This document shows, piece by piece, positions 53,401-64,000 of a stretch of DNA of 64,000 bases (position 1 is the stretch's first letter; each line of letters starts with the position of its first letter). The position numbers and the translations under genes are program-made. The notes beneath the pieces were generated by a model. It saw only the letters and a program-made list of their open reading frames with translations, searched no databases and had not been told where the DNA came from. The stretch is from Metallyticus violacea (Eukaryota; Arthropoda; Insecta; Mantodea; Metallyticidae): contig CM060837.1 in the NCBI GenBank assembly GCA_030762175.1, forward strand, positions 9,256,001 to 9,320,000. The letters are read 5' to 3'.

Positions 53401-56400
53401 TATATTAACACATTTATATCATTATATATACTTAATAGAAACTATCGCATTGATAGCTATAAAAACCATAATTGACTTACAATTGTACATATTAATGTTA
53501 CTTGTTTCTTCTTTTTTTCCCTCTCTCTCTTGAATGATGTTAAATGCCCGTTTTTACTACTGAGGCACCACAGGCGGTGAACACTGGCAATACATGAAAT
53601 GAAAGGATGTATTTGGAAAGGATTTTTTAAGGAAGGAAACGTTCCAGGCCTAAGTTTAGGGTACCTCCCTGGCATTTGCCAGTTATGAGGGCTGGGGAAA
53701 ACCTCAGTCAGGGAGGACAGTGCTGGAGAGAATCGAATCCCGCTAACGAGTCCGCGCCTTAACGACCGCTGCCACCCGTGGCAGTACTCGTTTCTTGAAA
53801 TTCTTGTAAACTATAGAAAGGTTTTTCTACCATTCATTTGTGCACCATATTTTTAAATACTGGAACACTTAAATGAAACATTTTCAGACGAAGTGTGTTA
53901 AACAACTGTATTCCATTCACTTTATTGAATTTAGAAGTTTTCTGTAGTCGAGGAATAGTTAGTCCACTCTAGTCATGCTTCGAGTTTGATGTATAAGTAT
54001 TTAATTTCTTACATTATATAAATGTAAGATTTCTTTGATATACACCAGTACTTAAAAAATAAATTTAAAAAATAAAGTAACTCTTGGAACAATGTAGCAA
54101 AAATAACAAGAACTAAAAAAGCAGAAATTGAAAAAACAAATAGTAGCACCACAATATTTCCAACAACTTGTCCTTCATAGGCAGAAGACAAGTGAATAAG
54201 ATAAAAGTTAATATTGAAACTTAATGCATGGAAATGGATAAAACATTGGTAGAGGGTAAGGGAGGAAAAATAAGAAATATATATTAATAATTTGGGGTGG
54301 GGAATGTAAAAAATATTAGAAAGGAAAATATTAACAGTAAGATTTAAATCCGAGGGTATATGTGCTTTATGCAGAATATAGCTCTCTCTTTTATCTTTGA
54401 GGTAACTTTCAGAGATGCATCTGTAATGCCTGAATAAGTGTTAAATTAAATTTCATGCTTGAAATGTTCTGGATTCATCAAAATTGTTAAAGTGCGACAG
54501 GGCATATTGGGCAACCAACAATGAAGACGTTTTAGTAGAACATCTAGGACTGCTATTTGGAGCGAAATAATTGTATAAGTTAAACCAATATAAAATTAGA
54601 AATACTAATATGAATTTGTATAGTTTAGCTAATCATATAATTAAAATCATTGTATGATTGAGTTTAACTGTATGCTCATATTGACTCCACTTGCTTGTTT
54701 ATATGTGGTGTATGTTTCACGAACCCTATGTTCGCAACCTGTCGACTGAACTGAGTTGATGGTTAGCTGTGGATGTGAACAAAGGTTCGTGAAACATGTA
54801 TTACATATAAACAAGTGGAGCCAATAAGAGCTTGTAGTTAGACTCAATCACAATATTTTTATTGGTACAGTTAGCAAATTAAGTAATCTTAAAATCTCTT
54901 GGATAAATTGCGGCTATGGAACAAATGACATGGGATAATTAGAGCACAATTTTTGCATTTAGGGCATTAGCAAGGATATGAACCAGAGATAGGATGTGGT
55001 AATTTGAATGGAGGTAGGTTGGGGCAAAATGTATTTTAAGGCTAGGGGTACTCTAAAGTTGAACAGGATACATTTTTAGAAAAATCACTTATAGAAGATT
55101 GCATTAATAAAATATTGTGATATTCTTTCAAAATAGATCTGATGTTCTTAATTTCAGGAATGTACATAATGGTAATAAGGTTAATGCATTTCTCATTCAT
55201 ATTTTTTGGTTTCTAGAATTGGGATCGTAAAAGATAGGAAAGATATTTTTGGTTTTGCAACTTTTGAGCTAGGTTTTTGATGTAGGTATCAAGAGAAAAG
55301 TTGTTACAGAGAAAATAGCTGCAGATTGAACGAGGAAAAGAAACAGATCTTTGGCATGCAGAGAATAACTATCAAACTGAAGTTACTGTTGTAAGCTGAT
55401 GGGCTTATTGTACATAGGCATAAGAAAAGTGCATAAAGAGGTATCAATATCTAGGAACTCAGCAGCAGTGGGAGAGACAGAAAAAGCAAACTTAATGGAA
55501 AATGTGGAGTTAAGATTTGTAAGCAACTGATCAAGATAGATTCTGAGCAATGGATTCAAAGTACATGTGTCATTATTTTAATCATAATGGTGCAAGAGGT
55601 ACTGACTTAACATCTTCTGTAGGCCAAATGTAAAATCTGTCTTTTTGACACAGGTATGCATGCAAAACTCCCTTAAGATAACTCGTAAAGAGGAAGATGC
55701 CCAGAGAAATGGTTACCTTGTTTTTTGCGCAAAAGTTGGGAACAAGCAATGATGAATGCATAGTACAGTATCGTGTTGCAGGACCCATGGATTGTCTCCC
55801 CAAGCCCAGGTCTCTTCCTTCACACTCTTGGAGAGATCTGAGGATATCTTGATACTACCAGCAATTCAAAGCTTACCTATGGCAGAAATTCTAACACCGA
55901 ATACCCTGAATGTCTGAGGAAACCATCAAGAGCACTTTGACATTTGACATGACGTGAAGAGCTTCTTTGGCTGTTGAAGAATTCTCAACTCATTGAGATA
56001 ATTGCACTTTTTGCCTCAACATCGTAATACCAAAGTTTCATAGAGTGATTATTCTATTTATCCTCCATGCTATCCAAGAGTTTCTGAGAGATCACGATGC
56101 TAGTGTGTTTCTGTTGTTGTATCAACAGCTGAGGGACAAACTTTGCAGCAACATGGTGCACACCAAGCTTTTCTGTCAGGATTTCGTGATATGATCCCAC
56201 AAAAATGTTATACTCTATGGCAAAGTCTCGAACAGTAAGGCATTGATTTTAATGGATCTCATTAATTCTGGCCTAATGAGTATCATCAACGATTACAGAC
56301 TCTGAAAACTTTTAAACTGCATATACCATTCATGGCATGAGTATGGCTTAAACATTACCTCCAAAAAGCCTCTTTCATAATCCGTTGTATCGTAGAGCAT

Positions 56401-59400
56401 TCCAAACACTTGCAAATAAAGTAGCTTGTAACTGAAATAAAATAAAACTACTTGGCAAAAGGGAGGAATCTTGTCTTGGTCAGAGCTAATCAGTACTCTA
56501 TACCAACTGCTTTTTAATATGACACTCCTTTGGAGCAGAATTTTGAGTGTTCAGATATTTTTTGAACAGATCGCGCATGTTACGACTAAAACAGTAGGTA
56601 TAAGGCAGACCATTCACTTGGGTAAGACATCCATAACCTGAAAATAACAGAATAAGTAATAATAATAAGTATTAATAATTACAATTGGAAATTATCGAAA
56701 GTCTTTGTGCTGCAAGGACTCTGACTAAAATAATATTCTTCGGTTACTTCATATCAATTGTATACAAAATTGAACTGAATTATATGCCTCAGATATAAGG
56801 CCGAGGAGGACTCTTCTCATCCAACAAGAAGACAAGGACCCCTGAACTTGTCCAAATAGTCTAAGAGTTCATTTCAGAAGACCAGGGAGCTCACTCAGGA
56901 AATTGGCAACCATCTTGGTGGTAGGTTGATCATGGAAGAGGAATTGAAGTGCATGTTTTTGCGACTAACGCCCTTTGAGATCACCTTGGCTGAGAGACTA
57001 GCCTGTCATTACTTGCTGATATTTGCTCAAGAATTAAGCTGTTGGTGCATCAAATTTTTCTCAGACAAAATGATTTTGAACATGAATGTTATGGAGTACT
57101 GGGGGAACGGCCTTGAGAAGATATTTGTATGTTGGCCAACATGTAGTTTTTGTTCAGTGTGCACGTCCTAAATATCATCTTGAGTGAGGGGGACACCATG
57201 CCTCTGCACATCCTCAAGATGATAGAAAAACTTATGAAGGAGGTAGTGAAGCCTTGGCCACAATAGAGCAAGCTCATATGACACCTTTGGGCGTTATTAC
57301 AACCAGGTCCAGCTAAAGACAGCATGCTTGCACTTTTGAATGAGAATTGAGGAAATGATCAAGGCAAATGGTGGTTATATTGACAGTACTTAGAAAGGAA
57401 GTTAATGCTGTGTTAATCTGAATCCTGTTCTGTATTGTTATTCTATCAATTAATACCTTTGGAAGTCTGTTTAATGGCAGTTTTATAAAGGTCAAGTACA
57501 AAATATTTATTTTGTTTAGGTTCTCTTAGGAATTGCAACTTTTTAATGCCCTATTATCTTGCAAAATTATATTGATACTTATACAGTGATGCCATTTGAC
57601 TTATGGTCCAGTAGAGCTTGGCAGAAGCTAGTCTTCAAGGCCATAATCCATGAGCTGATAGCAGCTTGTTAGTTTAAGGGAGACTTTGTCATCAAGTGTT
57701 CTTGTTGCATTGTGTGCTAATTGTTCTTAATTGTTATGCCACTATGTATAGTCTTGAATGGCTTTTATATAATATGTGTGTGTGTGGGGGGGAGGGGGAT
57801 TCCTGCAGAGAAGTGGTATGGCGATTTGCAAGAAATTATCCTGGCAATCATGTTCCAAGTAGGCAAACTTTACTAACATCAGAGGCAGAATCTTTGACAA
57901 GAAACATTCCAAGCTGTGGTGTTCTTAAAGAAGAAAAGTTAGGTGAAACATAGGAATTTCCTATGCGAATGCCAGCAGTGTATTATCATTGAAGGAAAGC
58001 TTTTCAACATTACTTAAACACAGATTAGTGCTTATCAGTTTTAAACACGTACGTTTTATGCTTTAGTAAAAATATAAATACTGGAAAACACTAACTTTAC
58101 GTATGGCAATATTTTTCCACTAATGGTGGCTACACTTCCCCAGTTAGCAGTAATGCTCAGGCGGCTTGTAACTCATTAACTTGTAATTAAATCAAAATAG
58201 ATTACTATATATTTTTTAAACTTTTACTTCAGTTCGATAAGTGTTTAATGTAAGTCTTTGATTTCTCAAAAACTCTTCCATAATTTAGAAGGTTTAAAAG
58301 GAAAAAGTGGGCATGTTGTCTGAGATTTTGATCCATATGATTAGGGCTTCTGCATAGATTGTTTGAACATTTGCAAATATGAAGCTGATTCCTGTTTTTT
58401 TAAATTGTTAGATTTTATGCTATAGGTGAAAAATATAATAAAATATGTATCTCAGAATTTCTTGGTTATGTTGCTCATTTGAGTTTTCTTTTCTTTATTA
58501 ACATTTTTCCACTAATATTCAGTTGGTTTAATTAATTTTTCATATTAGATTAGTCATTTTTGCTTTTATTCATTATAGAACAGTCAGTATCGTTTTAAAT
58601 GCTCCAAAAATCAAGCTTTATACTTGATTTTGTACTTTTTTTTTTTTTAAGTTCTCTTAGTTATGGTAATGTTTAAAAAAGAATTTCTGCACCTCTGCAT
58701 TAGGGTAATATTGTCAGTTATTTAACACTTTCCATGCTGAGTTACTAATTCCTGTTTTCTCATTACTGACTGCAAAATTTAACATTTGTGATTAAAAAGA
58801 AAATCTCATACAAAACAATATATCACTTGCTTATAACAAATGTCTTATACTGTTTATTAAATTGTATTTTAATTTCTTCATCAGAATTTTTATACAAATT
58901 TTAAAAATTTATATTTTAACATAATACAAATAAATAAAAACAAAAATATAGAAGCAGAAATAGATAAAACACTTAAATAATGCACCATTGCTATATTTCA
59001 TACCTTTCATGATCTTCAAAGCACTTGTCTTCTGCCTGAAAAGCACAAGTGTTTTGAAATATAGTGAAAATTGTGATATTACTTACTTCTGCTTCTCTAG
59101 TTCTTATTTTAATTGCGTTGTTTCAAGAGTTGTTTAATTTTTATTATATATAATAGAAATAAATATACTAAGTGTTGTAATAATTTTTTAATGATTAAGT
59201 CAAACCTAAAACCCCTGTGCAACTTCACTTATTTATGCGTATGTAGAACATATTTCATGGACCATTATTTGCATCCTCATCAGTTATCCGGTAAAATATG
59301 CTCTTCATGAATCTGCAGAAATGTTAAAGTTTGACTCAAACATACAAAAATATATATGATTTGTTTCACTGCGCAAGTTCCAGATTACACTTGTAAGTTA

Positions 59401-62400
59401 TAAACTGAATATAAATTTTTTGGGTTGATGAAATAATCAGCCTCACTCTGAAAGAATACATAATCATTGCATGTGTTTCTTTCATATACCCATAGTTTGA
59501 AGAATGTAATTGTTCTGGGTATCATGTTGAAAATATTAAAATTCTTTGATGACATCTCCATTATTTCTTAACCAATTTTTTTTAAAGTTGCATTCTTTAC
59601 CTTTACAGATAAACATATAATTATTCTGGGTCAATTTTCTATTAAACATAACACTTAGCATTTAACTTGATGTTGTAATAATTGTTTACCATCATATTGC
59701 ATAAAACTGTCCAGCTGTTTTTTCCTGGGTAAGAAGATTGATTAATTAATTTTATTAGTATTAATTATTTAGTTTAAAGTGCTCAAACTTTATAGGTTTG
59801 AAAAAATTATGAATTTGAGTTAAGGTTTTTAATTTGAAAGCCTAGAGGATCATTATTGTTTCTTGAGTCATTTTGGTAAGTTTATTAAACATTTACTAAG
59901 GTGCACTAATGACTTACCTGTAGTATTCCATGTGGGTTGGTGGGTTGAATTCGCATACAATCATATACCTTTGGAAGTGTATGTTGGTGGGTGCATGCAG
60001 GAGTGCATTAAATTGAACTTCATTTTATGACCAACATTTATAATTTGGTCATTAATTCAACACAGTTACAGTTACTGAATCCTGCTCATCAAAGTGTTAA
60101 GCTATTGGAATTATATATACAAGTTAATGGGTGTATAGGAGCAATTACAGTTTTGTTTTTTCATGTGGAATTCTTTTCATTGATTTTGACTCACCTGCAT
60201 ATACTCTCATCATTTACCTGCATTCTCTTATCACTGTATTTCACAAACTATGATGGTATAGTAGCTTAAGTCATTTCACATTCACAGAGTTTTCCAAGAA
60301 CCCATTCTAGGAATTAAGTCTTAATTTTGTCATATGGAATAATGGTCAAAACCTTAGGAAGAGACTACATTAATAAGGAACTATAATACTGTTAGAGGGG
60401 AATAAAAATTACATTAGAATCAAGGAAAGGAGATTGAGAATTGAAACTTGTTATTTTTTATTTTGATTTTGCTCTGTAAATTAACTGGAGATAACATTTT
60501 CTATAATACATCGATTCACGATGCATTTATGCCAAATCTGCAAACAAAGCAGAAAAAGCAGCTGTGACCTGGTAACCGTTGCTTTGATTATAGTAGCAAT
60601 ATTATCAATTTCCTGCAGGGCTGTCAAGTAGACACATAATAGTAGTCATAGGGGGCTGTGGTTAGAGGCATTTTCAAAGTAAGTAAGTCTATAAATATTA
60701 AAACAATCCGTAAAACTGTTTCAGCCAAATAATATGGTGGTCTTTGCTAGAAACTTAAAGTGATCATATTATCTGATATTGATATATGAACTTTTGCATT
60801 GAAATATCACTTGCTTATAATTCCTAACTCATTAAAAAGTTAATCTTGTTAACTACAAATTTAGTAATTTTTTATCTATTCTTTTTTCATATTAAAATGT
60901 AGTGCTGCTAATTTTTCTGTATTTTAATTTGTAATACATAAAATATATTGCCCCAAAACATCAGTATTTCTATCAAATCTGTTTACAACTCAATAAATTC
61001 TAGACTTTTTTTTATTAATTCCTGTTTTCAGATGCGATGAGAATAAAGATAATTATATATAATAAAAGAGTGAAACAGGTTATGGATTTTAACTATCTTA
61101 AGAATATTTGTGGGAAATGGTAGAATAAAATATATTAATAGTGAATTAAACTTTTTTCGAGATTAAGTAATTATTAAATCTTTAATGAAGAATTGTGGTG
61201 ACAAATTTTTTTTAAAGATTTATAGCAGGAAAAAACGGTGTAATGGTAATTTCAGAGGTAAAGAAATTTGAATAATGAAAATATGAAGAGATGAAGAAAA
61301 TTGGTATAACATATCTGGAATAAATGACTGCATTGCTTAAATAATTTACAGTTATAAACCATAGAACATAGTTTTTAATAATACTGTTTGTTTATTCAAC
61401 AAACATACTACACTGTGGCACATTTATTTTCAGGATAAAGAAAAGCATAGCAGCAGTGGCAGTGGTAAGGACAGGGATCGAGAAAAGGACAAGGAAAAGA
61501 AGCACAAAGATGAGAAGCGTGATAAAGACAGAGAGCACAAAAGCAGTTCTAGCAAAGACAAAGAACATAAGAGTTCTAGCTCCAGTTCAAGGTAATATGG
61601 AGGGCATTTCAAGATGTAAAAGAGGCTTAATTACTTAGTTATAATACTAGTCTCTTAGAAGAATGGGCAGTTCATAATTAATTTAATTATACTTGGCTTA
61701 TTAGAATTAGAAGATTTGGATAGAAAGTATTCTCTCATATGAGGGTTTATAACATGTTGCATCTGTGAACTATTTGTGGTTGTTAAAATTGTATTTTTGC
61801 CTCACTTTTCAACTTACTTTTTGAAAACTGGTGTATTAATAATTCTACAGCTTCCTGAAGCTGTTGTCAAACCTGCAAGGTACTAGTTTAGAACATTCAT
61901 GAAGCCATAATCTGATGGGAATTTGTTTTGTAAGACTGAGATACATCAGTTACAATTTATTTTATAGACTCCTGATTTGTTTAAATATTGTGCTTACGAA
62001 GCTGTTGACAATGGAGTGGTAATGTATCCCAAATTTAGGTATTCATTTTTTATACTACTTCGAGTTTCCTCCTATGGATGAACTCAGCCAACACAGAAAC
62101 ACCCAGGTGTCTAGCCATCGTTTCGAGTAATGGCGGTTCAGTGAGCAACTAAAGAAGGGAGATTTTCTCTGGAAACATGCCTTATTTTATTTAAGTAAAT
62201 GGAGTTTAGTGTAAAAAACGAATATCTAAGTTTAGGATATCCTGATTTGTTATTTGTTTTAATTTTCTTTTTGTGATGTTGTTAATAATTTATACATTAT
62301 ATTTGTTGGACAATGTTGTATAGCTTTAATATTTTTCTGAATTTTTCTGCCAAGGGATGGAATGTGAATTTTTTTGAAAACTTTTATGTCTTTTAAAATT

Positions 62401-63679
62401 AGTTTGTCTATTAATTCTTTTTTGAAATCATTGTTTTTGGCAATCTTAATGATGTGTAGTTCTTTTTTGGTATTCCTCTTTGTTGAGAAAAACATGCAGA
62501 TAATTACATAAAAAGGACAGCTACAGTCATAAACTATGTACCAATATTAAGATTTACACGCAGAATGGTCAACATACTGCTCAACAAGCTAAGTGTAGTA
62601 AATGTAGTGTTATATGTTTATCTTGTGTTTTCCAGTGAAGGGGATCAGAAACTAGAAAATTTGGTATCGAGTTCACAAATTAAAAGAATACTCTAGATTG
62701 TTTCTGTTCTTATGAAGAAACTTATCAATTGATTTTAAATTTCATAATATTGAAGATTAAGAGATTAATATACATTTAAAGCATGTAGCGTATAAGGTAG
62801 GTTAAAATTTGCCAAATTATCTTTGAAACACTGGCCCTCCGATCTTAAATTTCTGGCTATGTCACTGCAAATAATATTTTTGTTGTTACTGCAACAAAAA
62901 TAAACCAGGATGTATCAGATCATGCAATGGATAAGTTGTTTTAATTGTTTTGTATCTTTTTAGTGCAACATTTTAAAAAAATAATGTGAAGGTTGGTCAT
63001 TTTATCAACATATGTTGAATCTTGCAGAACTTAAAATATCTGTTTGTATTGTAGTAAGGATAAAGAAAAGGACAAACATAGTAGCAGTTCAAGTAAGGAC
63101 AAACACAGTTCCAGTTCAAGTCATAAGGACAAGCATAGCTCGAGTTCGAGCAGCAAGGACAAAGACAAACACAGCAGCTCAAGTAGAGATAAAGAAAAAC
63201 ACAGTTCCAGCTCTGATAAGGAAAAACACAACTCTGAAAGGAAACACAAGGATAAATACAAAGACAAAGAATACAAGGATAAAGGTAAGTAGCAAGGAAA
63301 ATTAAAGTACTATAATTAAAAAGTTTTACGAAGCTACTTGGTCTTAAAATTTTTCTTTTCTTTTCCAGTTAAATCTAAAGATTCAGATAGCCATCGGGAA
63401 AAGAAGGAAAAAGAAAAGATGGAAGTGATTGAAAAGGTGAAACAGGAGCCAGAGCCTATGGAATATAGGAATGACAGTATGGAAAGTGATTTTGATAAAA
63501 AATATTCAGAAGGTACAGAAGAGGAATACCAGGAAGAAGAAGAATATAAGCCATCTATAAAAATTAAGCAGGAGGTTTTAGAAGAGAGCATAGACATTGA
63601 GCATTCTGTAAACAGCTATGGGAACATGTCGGCTATGAATATTAAGAGTGAAGAGGACACAGAAGATGATGTTCCATTG
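50386..63679 (+). CDS. Top1: DNA topoisomerase I, N-terminal part (off right edge)
   Basis: Exons 50386-50427, 50732-50783, 50974-51158, 61434-61591, 63055-63284 and 63369-63679 join to 326 codons with consistent phases. The product begins MTTEIADTVNELDL. Long low-complexity blocks of Lys, His, Asp and Ser follow (KHKDHKDKHKDKHKDH, SSSSKDKDKHSSSSRDK), then an acidic part with IKVKQEPEP-like VKQEPEPME, IKIKQEVLEE and EDTEDDVPL. Type IB topoisomerases relax supercoils ahead of polymerases, and insect enzymes carry such a long charged tail for nuclear and nucleolar targeting. The catalytic core lies beyond the window, so the name rests on composition and the KQEP and DDVPL blocks; another Lys/Ser-rich nuclear protein is possible. 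Confidence 0.75.
50732..50783 (+). CDS. Top1: Top1 exon 2
   Basis: Acceptor TTTATTTCAG, donor GTAAGT. Codes EKKFKENRSGDSNQSTG. Phase 1 out. Confidence 0.8.
50974..51158 (+). CDS. Top1: Top1 exon 3
   Basis: Acceptor CTTGACAG, donor GTAAGT. Codes DGHMIVNGISNGYTDKH and then a KHKD-type repeat ending SSSGK. Phase 0 out. Confidence 0.85.
51159..52665. other. Top1 intron 3, first part
   Basis: No gene or repeat recognised beyond a poly-A run near 51840. Confidence 0.4.
52670..52760. repeat. PLE terminal hairpin
   Basis: CACAGTGAAGCCAATCATAT then ATTAATGGATATCATTGT and its inverse ACAATGATATCCATTAAT, 18 bp perfect arms. Confidence 0.85.
53103..53300 (+). repeat. SINE family S2, forward copy
   Basis: Degenerate pol III head (GGTTTTTAAGGCTTGGACTC), then CTACCCTAAACTTAGGCCTG and an A-rich tail. 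Inverse of the copy at 53540. Confidence 0.75.
53540..53790 (-). repeat. SINE family S2, reverse copy
   Basis: Reversed it starts GGCAGCGGTCGTTAAGGCGC (A box) with B box GGGATTCGATTCTC, then CCCTAAACTTAGGCCTGG. A tRNA-like head seems clear. Confidence 0.82.
54600..54850. mobile_element. PLE ends, inverted pair
   Basis: AGCTAATCATATAATTAAAA and a mirrored block; two facing copies of TTCGTGAAACAT and CACTTGCTTGTTTATATGTG type ends. Confidence 0.75.
54764..54805 (+). ncRNA. Hammerhead-like motif (CTGTGGA)
   Basis: CTGTGGA (54767-54773), T, GTGAAC pairing with GTTCGT across AAAG, GAAA and palindromic ACATGT, then A at the cleavage position. Core position 6 differs (A to T), so activity is doubtful. 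Confidence 0.42.
54860..55580. other. Top1 intron 3, unrecognised stretch
   Basis: Nothing recognised. Confidence 0.4.
55590..56310 (-). pseudogene. Mariner transposase pseudogene (type M3)
   Basis: Minus strand: CTMHSSLLVPNFCAKNKVTI matches HTSLLVREFLAKNNVTVL of mariner, preceded by remains of the MLMVFFDxxG region. Frames broken. Confidence 0.72.
56320..57780. other. Top1 intron 3, possible repeat debris
   Basis: Short readings at 56926-57171 and 57089-57325 look like fragments but match nothing I can name. Confidence 0.35.
57790..57960 (+). pseudogene. Transposase helix-turn-helix fragment
   Basis: WRFARNYPGNHVPSRQTLLT to IPSCGVLKEEK resembles the N-terminal block FxERYPxRxxPSRxTFxR of insect transposases. 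Isolated. Confidence 0.5.
57965..59205. other. Top1 intron 3, unrecognised stretch
   Basis: AT-rich; nothing recognised. Confidence 0.4.
59210..59390 (-). mobile_element. PLE end
   Basis: Minus strand has AAGTGAAGTTGCAC-type end sequence and a hammerhead-like motif; GCGCAAGTTCC at 59370 matches the shared end. Confidence 0.55.
59245..59295 (-). ncRNA. Hammerhead-like motif
   Basis: Minus strand: CTGATGA (59283-59277) directly followed by GGA, later TCC, then ATGAAATATGTTC. Stem II has a bulge. Palindrome is weakened. Confidence 0.35.
59400..61430. other. Top1 intron 3, last part
   Basis: AT-rich; nothing recognised. Confidence 0.4.
61434..61591 (+). CDS. Top1: Top1 exon 4
   Basis: Acceptor TTATTTTCAG after a 10.3 kb intron. 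Codes DKEKHSSSGSGKDRDREK and more KDKEK and SSSS runs. Donor GTAATA, phase 2 out. Confidence 0.82.
62015..62243 (+). mobile_element. Internally deleted PLE with inverted ends
   Basis: Has the same inverted ends as 18504-19516 (TTTAGGTATTCATTTTTT and its inverse), with only the C-terminal and hammerhead region between: CTAAAGA (62149-62155), GGGAGA / TCTCTG, GAAACATG. Confidence 0.75.
62245..62500 (-). mobile_element. Penelope-like RT fragment
   Basis: Minus strand reads IIKIAKNNDFKKELIDKLI, the RT-to-endonuclease linker of PLEs. Confidence 0.65.
62510..63054. other. Top1 intron 4, unrecognised
   Basis: Nothing recognised. Confidence 0.4.
63055..63284 (+). CDS. Top1: Top1 exon 5
   Basis: Acceptor TATTGTAG, donor GTAAGT. 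Codes alternating SSSSS and KDKHKD-like blocks, then HNSERKHKDKYKDKEYKDK. Phase 1 out. Confidence 0.85.
63369..63679 (+). CDS. Top1: Top1 exon 6
   Basis: Acceptor CTTTTCCAG, donor GTGGGT. Codes VKSKDSDSHREKKEKEKME, the KQEPEP motif and an acidic stretch ending EEDTEDDVPL. Phase 0 out. Confidence 0.82.
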
Positions 63680-64000
63680 GTGGGTATTCACATTTCATTT
63701 CAAATCCAAAATGAAATAAAGCCTGTGGTTACATCATTAGGGTATTTATTTTTCCATTTAGCCTTAGTTTGGATTTTGTATTCATTGATCCATCCATTCA
63801 TTCACCATTGCCAACTCACATCATGCAATTCTTTGGAGTTCTGCACTTAAGCACCAGAGGGTAAAAATGTAGTCTATTTTTGAGGAGCACACTGAAATTC
63901 GTTCTGGGATTACAGAAGGTTTGATGCATATAGAAAGTTAATGAATGGCAGGGGAAACCAGAATAACTGCAGAAACCTGCCAAGGCATTGCTTTGTCCAC
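63680..64000 (+). other. Top1 intron 6, start
   Basis: Follows donor GTGGGT; no exon seen before the window ends. Confidence 0.5.

Noticed and set aside
61430..61612. Leu/Ser-rich minus-strand reading
   Set aside because: It is the reverse complement of Top1 exon 4.
63012..63305. Overlapping plus-strand reading with Thr/Asn/Val runs
   Set aside because: Wrong frame of Top1 exon 5; the other frame matches splice phases.

Overview
The window is AT-rich animal nuclear DNA with spliced genes, introns of up to about 10 kb, GT-AG splice sites and a dense load of decayed transposable elements. The gene content and the transposon types (mariner, pogo, Penelope-like, tRNA-derived SINEs) point to an arthropod, most likely an insect with an expanded genome. 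The species cannot be named from this sequence.

Three host genes can be read. (1) Minus strand, 142-1600 and running off the left edge: a FAM210-type (DUF1279) mitochondrial inner-membrane protein, three exons. (2) Plus strand, 2484-31234: a complete eight-exon mRNA cap guanine-N7 methyltransferase (RNMT), 451 codons, with all intron phases consistent. It is head-to-head with FAM210, with 883 bp between the two start codons, so the two probably share a divergent promoter. (3) Plus strand, 50386-63679 and running off the right edge: six exons for a 326-residue Lys/His/Asp/Ser-rich region that looks like the N-terminal tail of DNA topoisomerase I. No host gene was found in the 18.6 kb between RNMT and Top1.

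The rest is mostly repeats. Fragments of Penelope-like elements (PLEs: reverse transcriptase and GIY-YIG endonuclease) occur throughout, often as head-to-head inverted pairs. Mariner-like transposase pseudogenes belong to at least four types. There is one pogo-like element with both terminal inverted repeats, one LINE reverse transcriptase remnant, a tRNA-derived SINE family with five copies (three with clear target-site duplications) and a second SINE family with an inverted pair in a Top1 intron. A GC-rich 543 bp insertion with a 13 bp target duplication sits inside a mariner-like element; I could not identify it.

The most striking unlisted signal is a recurring RNA-like motif at PLE ends: CTGANGA, a T, a 4-6 bp hairpin, then GAAAC and a short palindrome (ACATGT or ACCGGT). 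This is the core of a hammerhead ribozyme with a minimal stem III. The hairpin sequence differs between copies while pairing is kept, which supports a selected RNA fold. Hammerheads in PLEs are known from earlier work; the copies, pairings and positions here were read by eye and have not been folded or tested.
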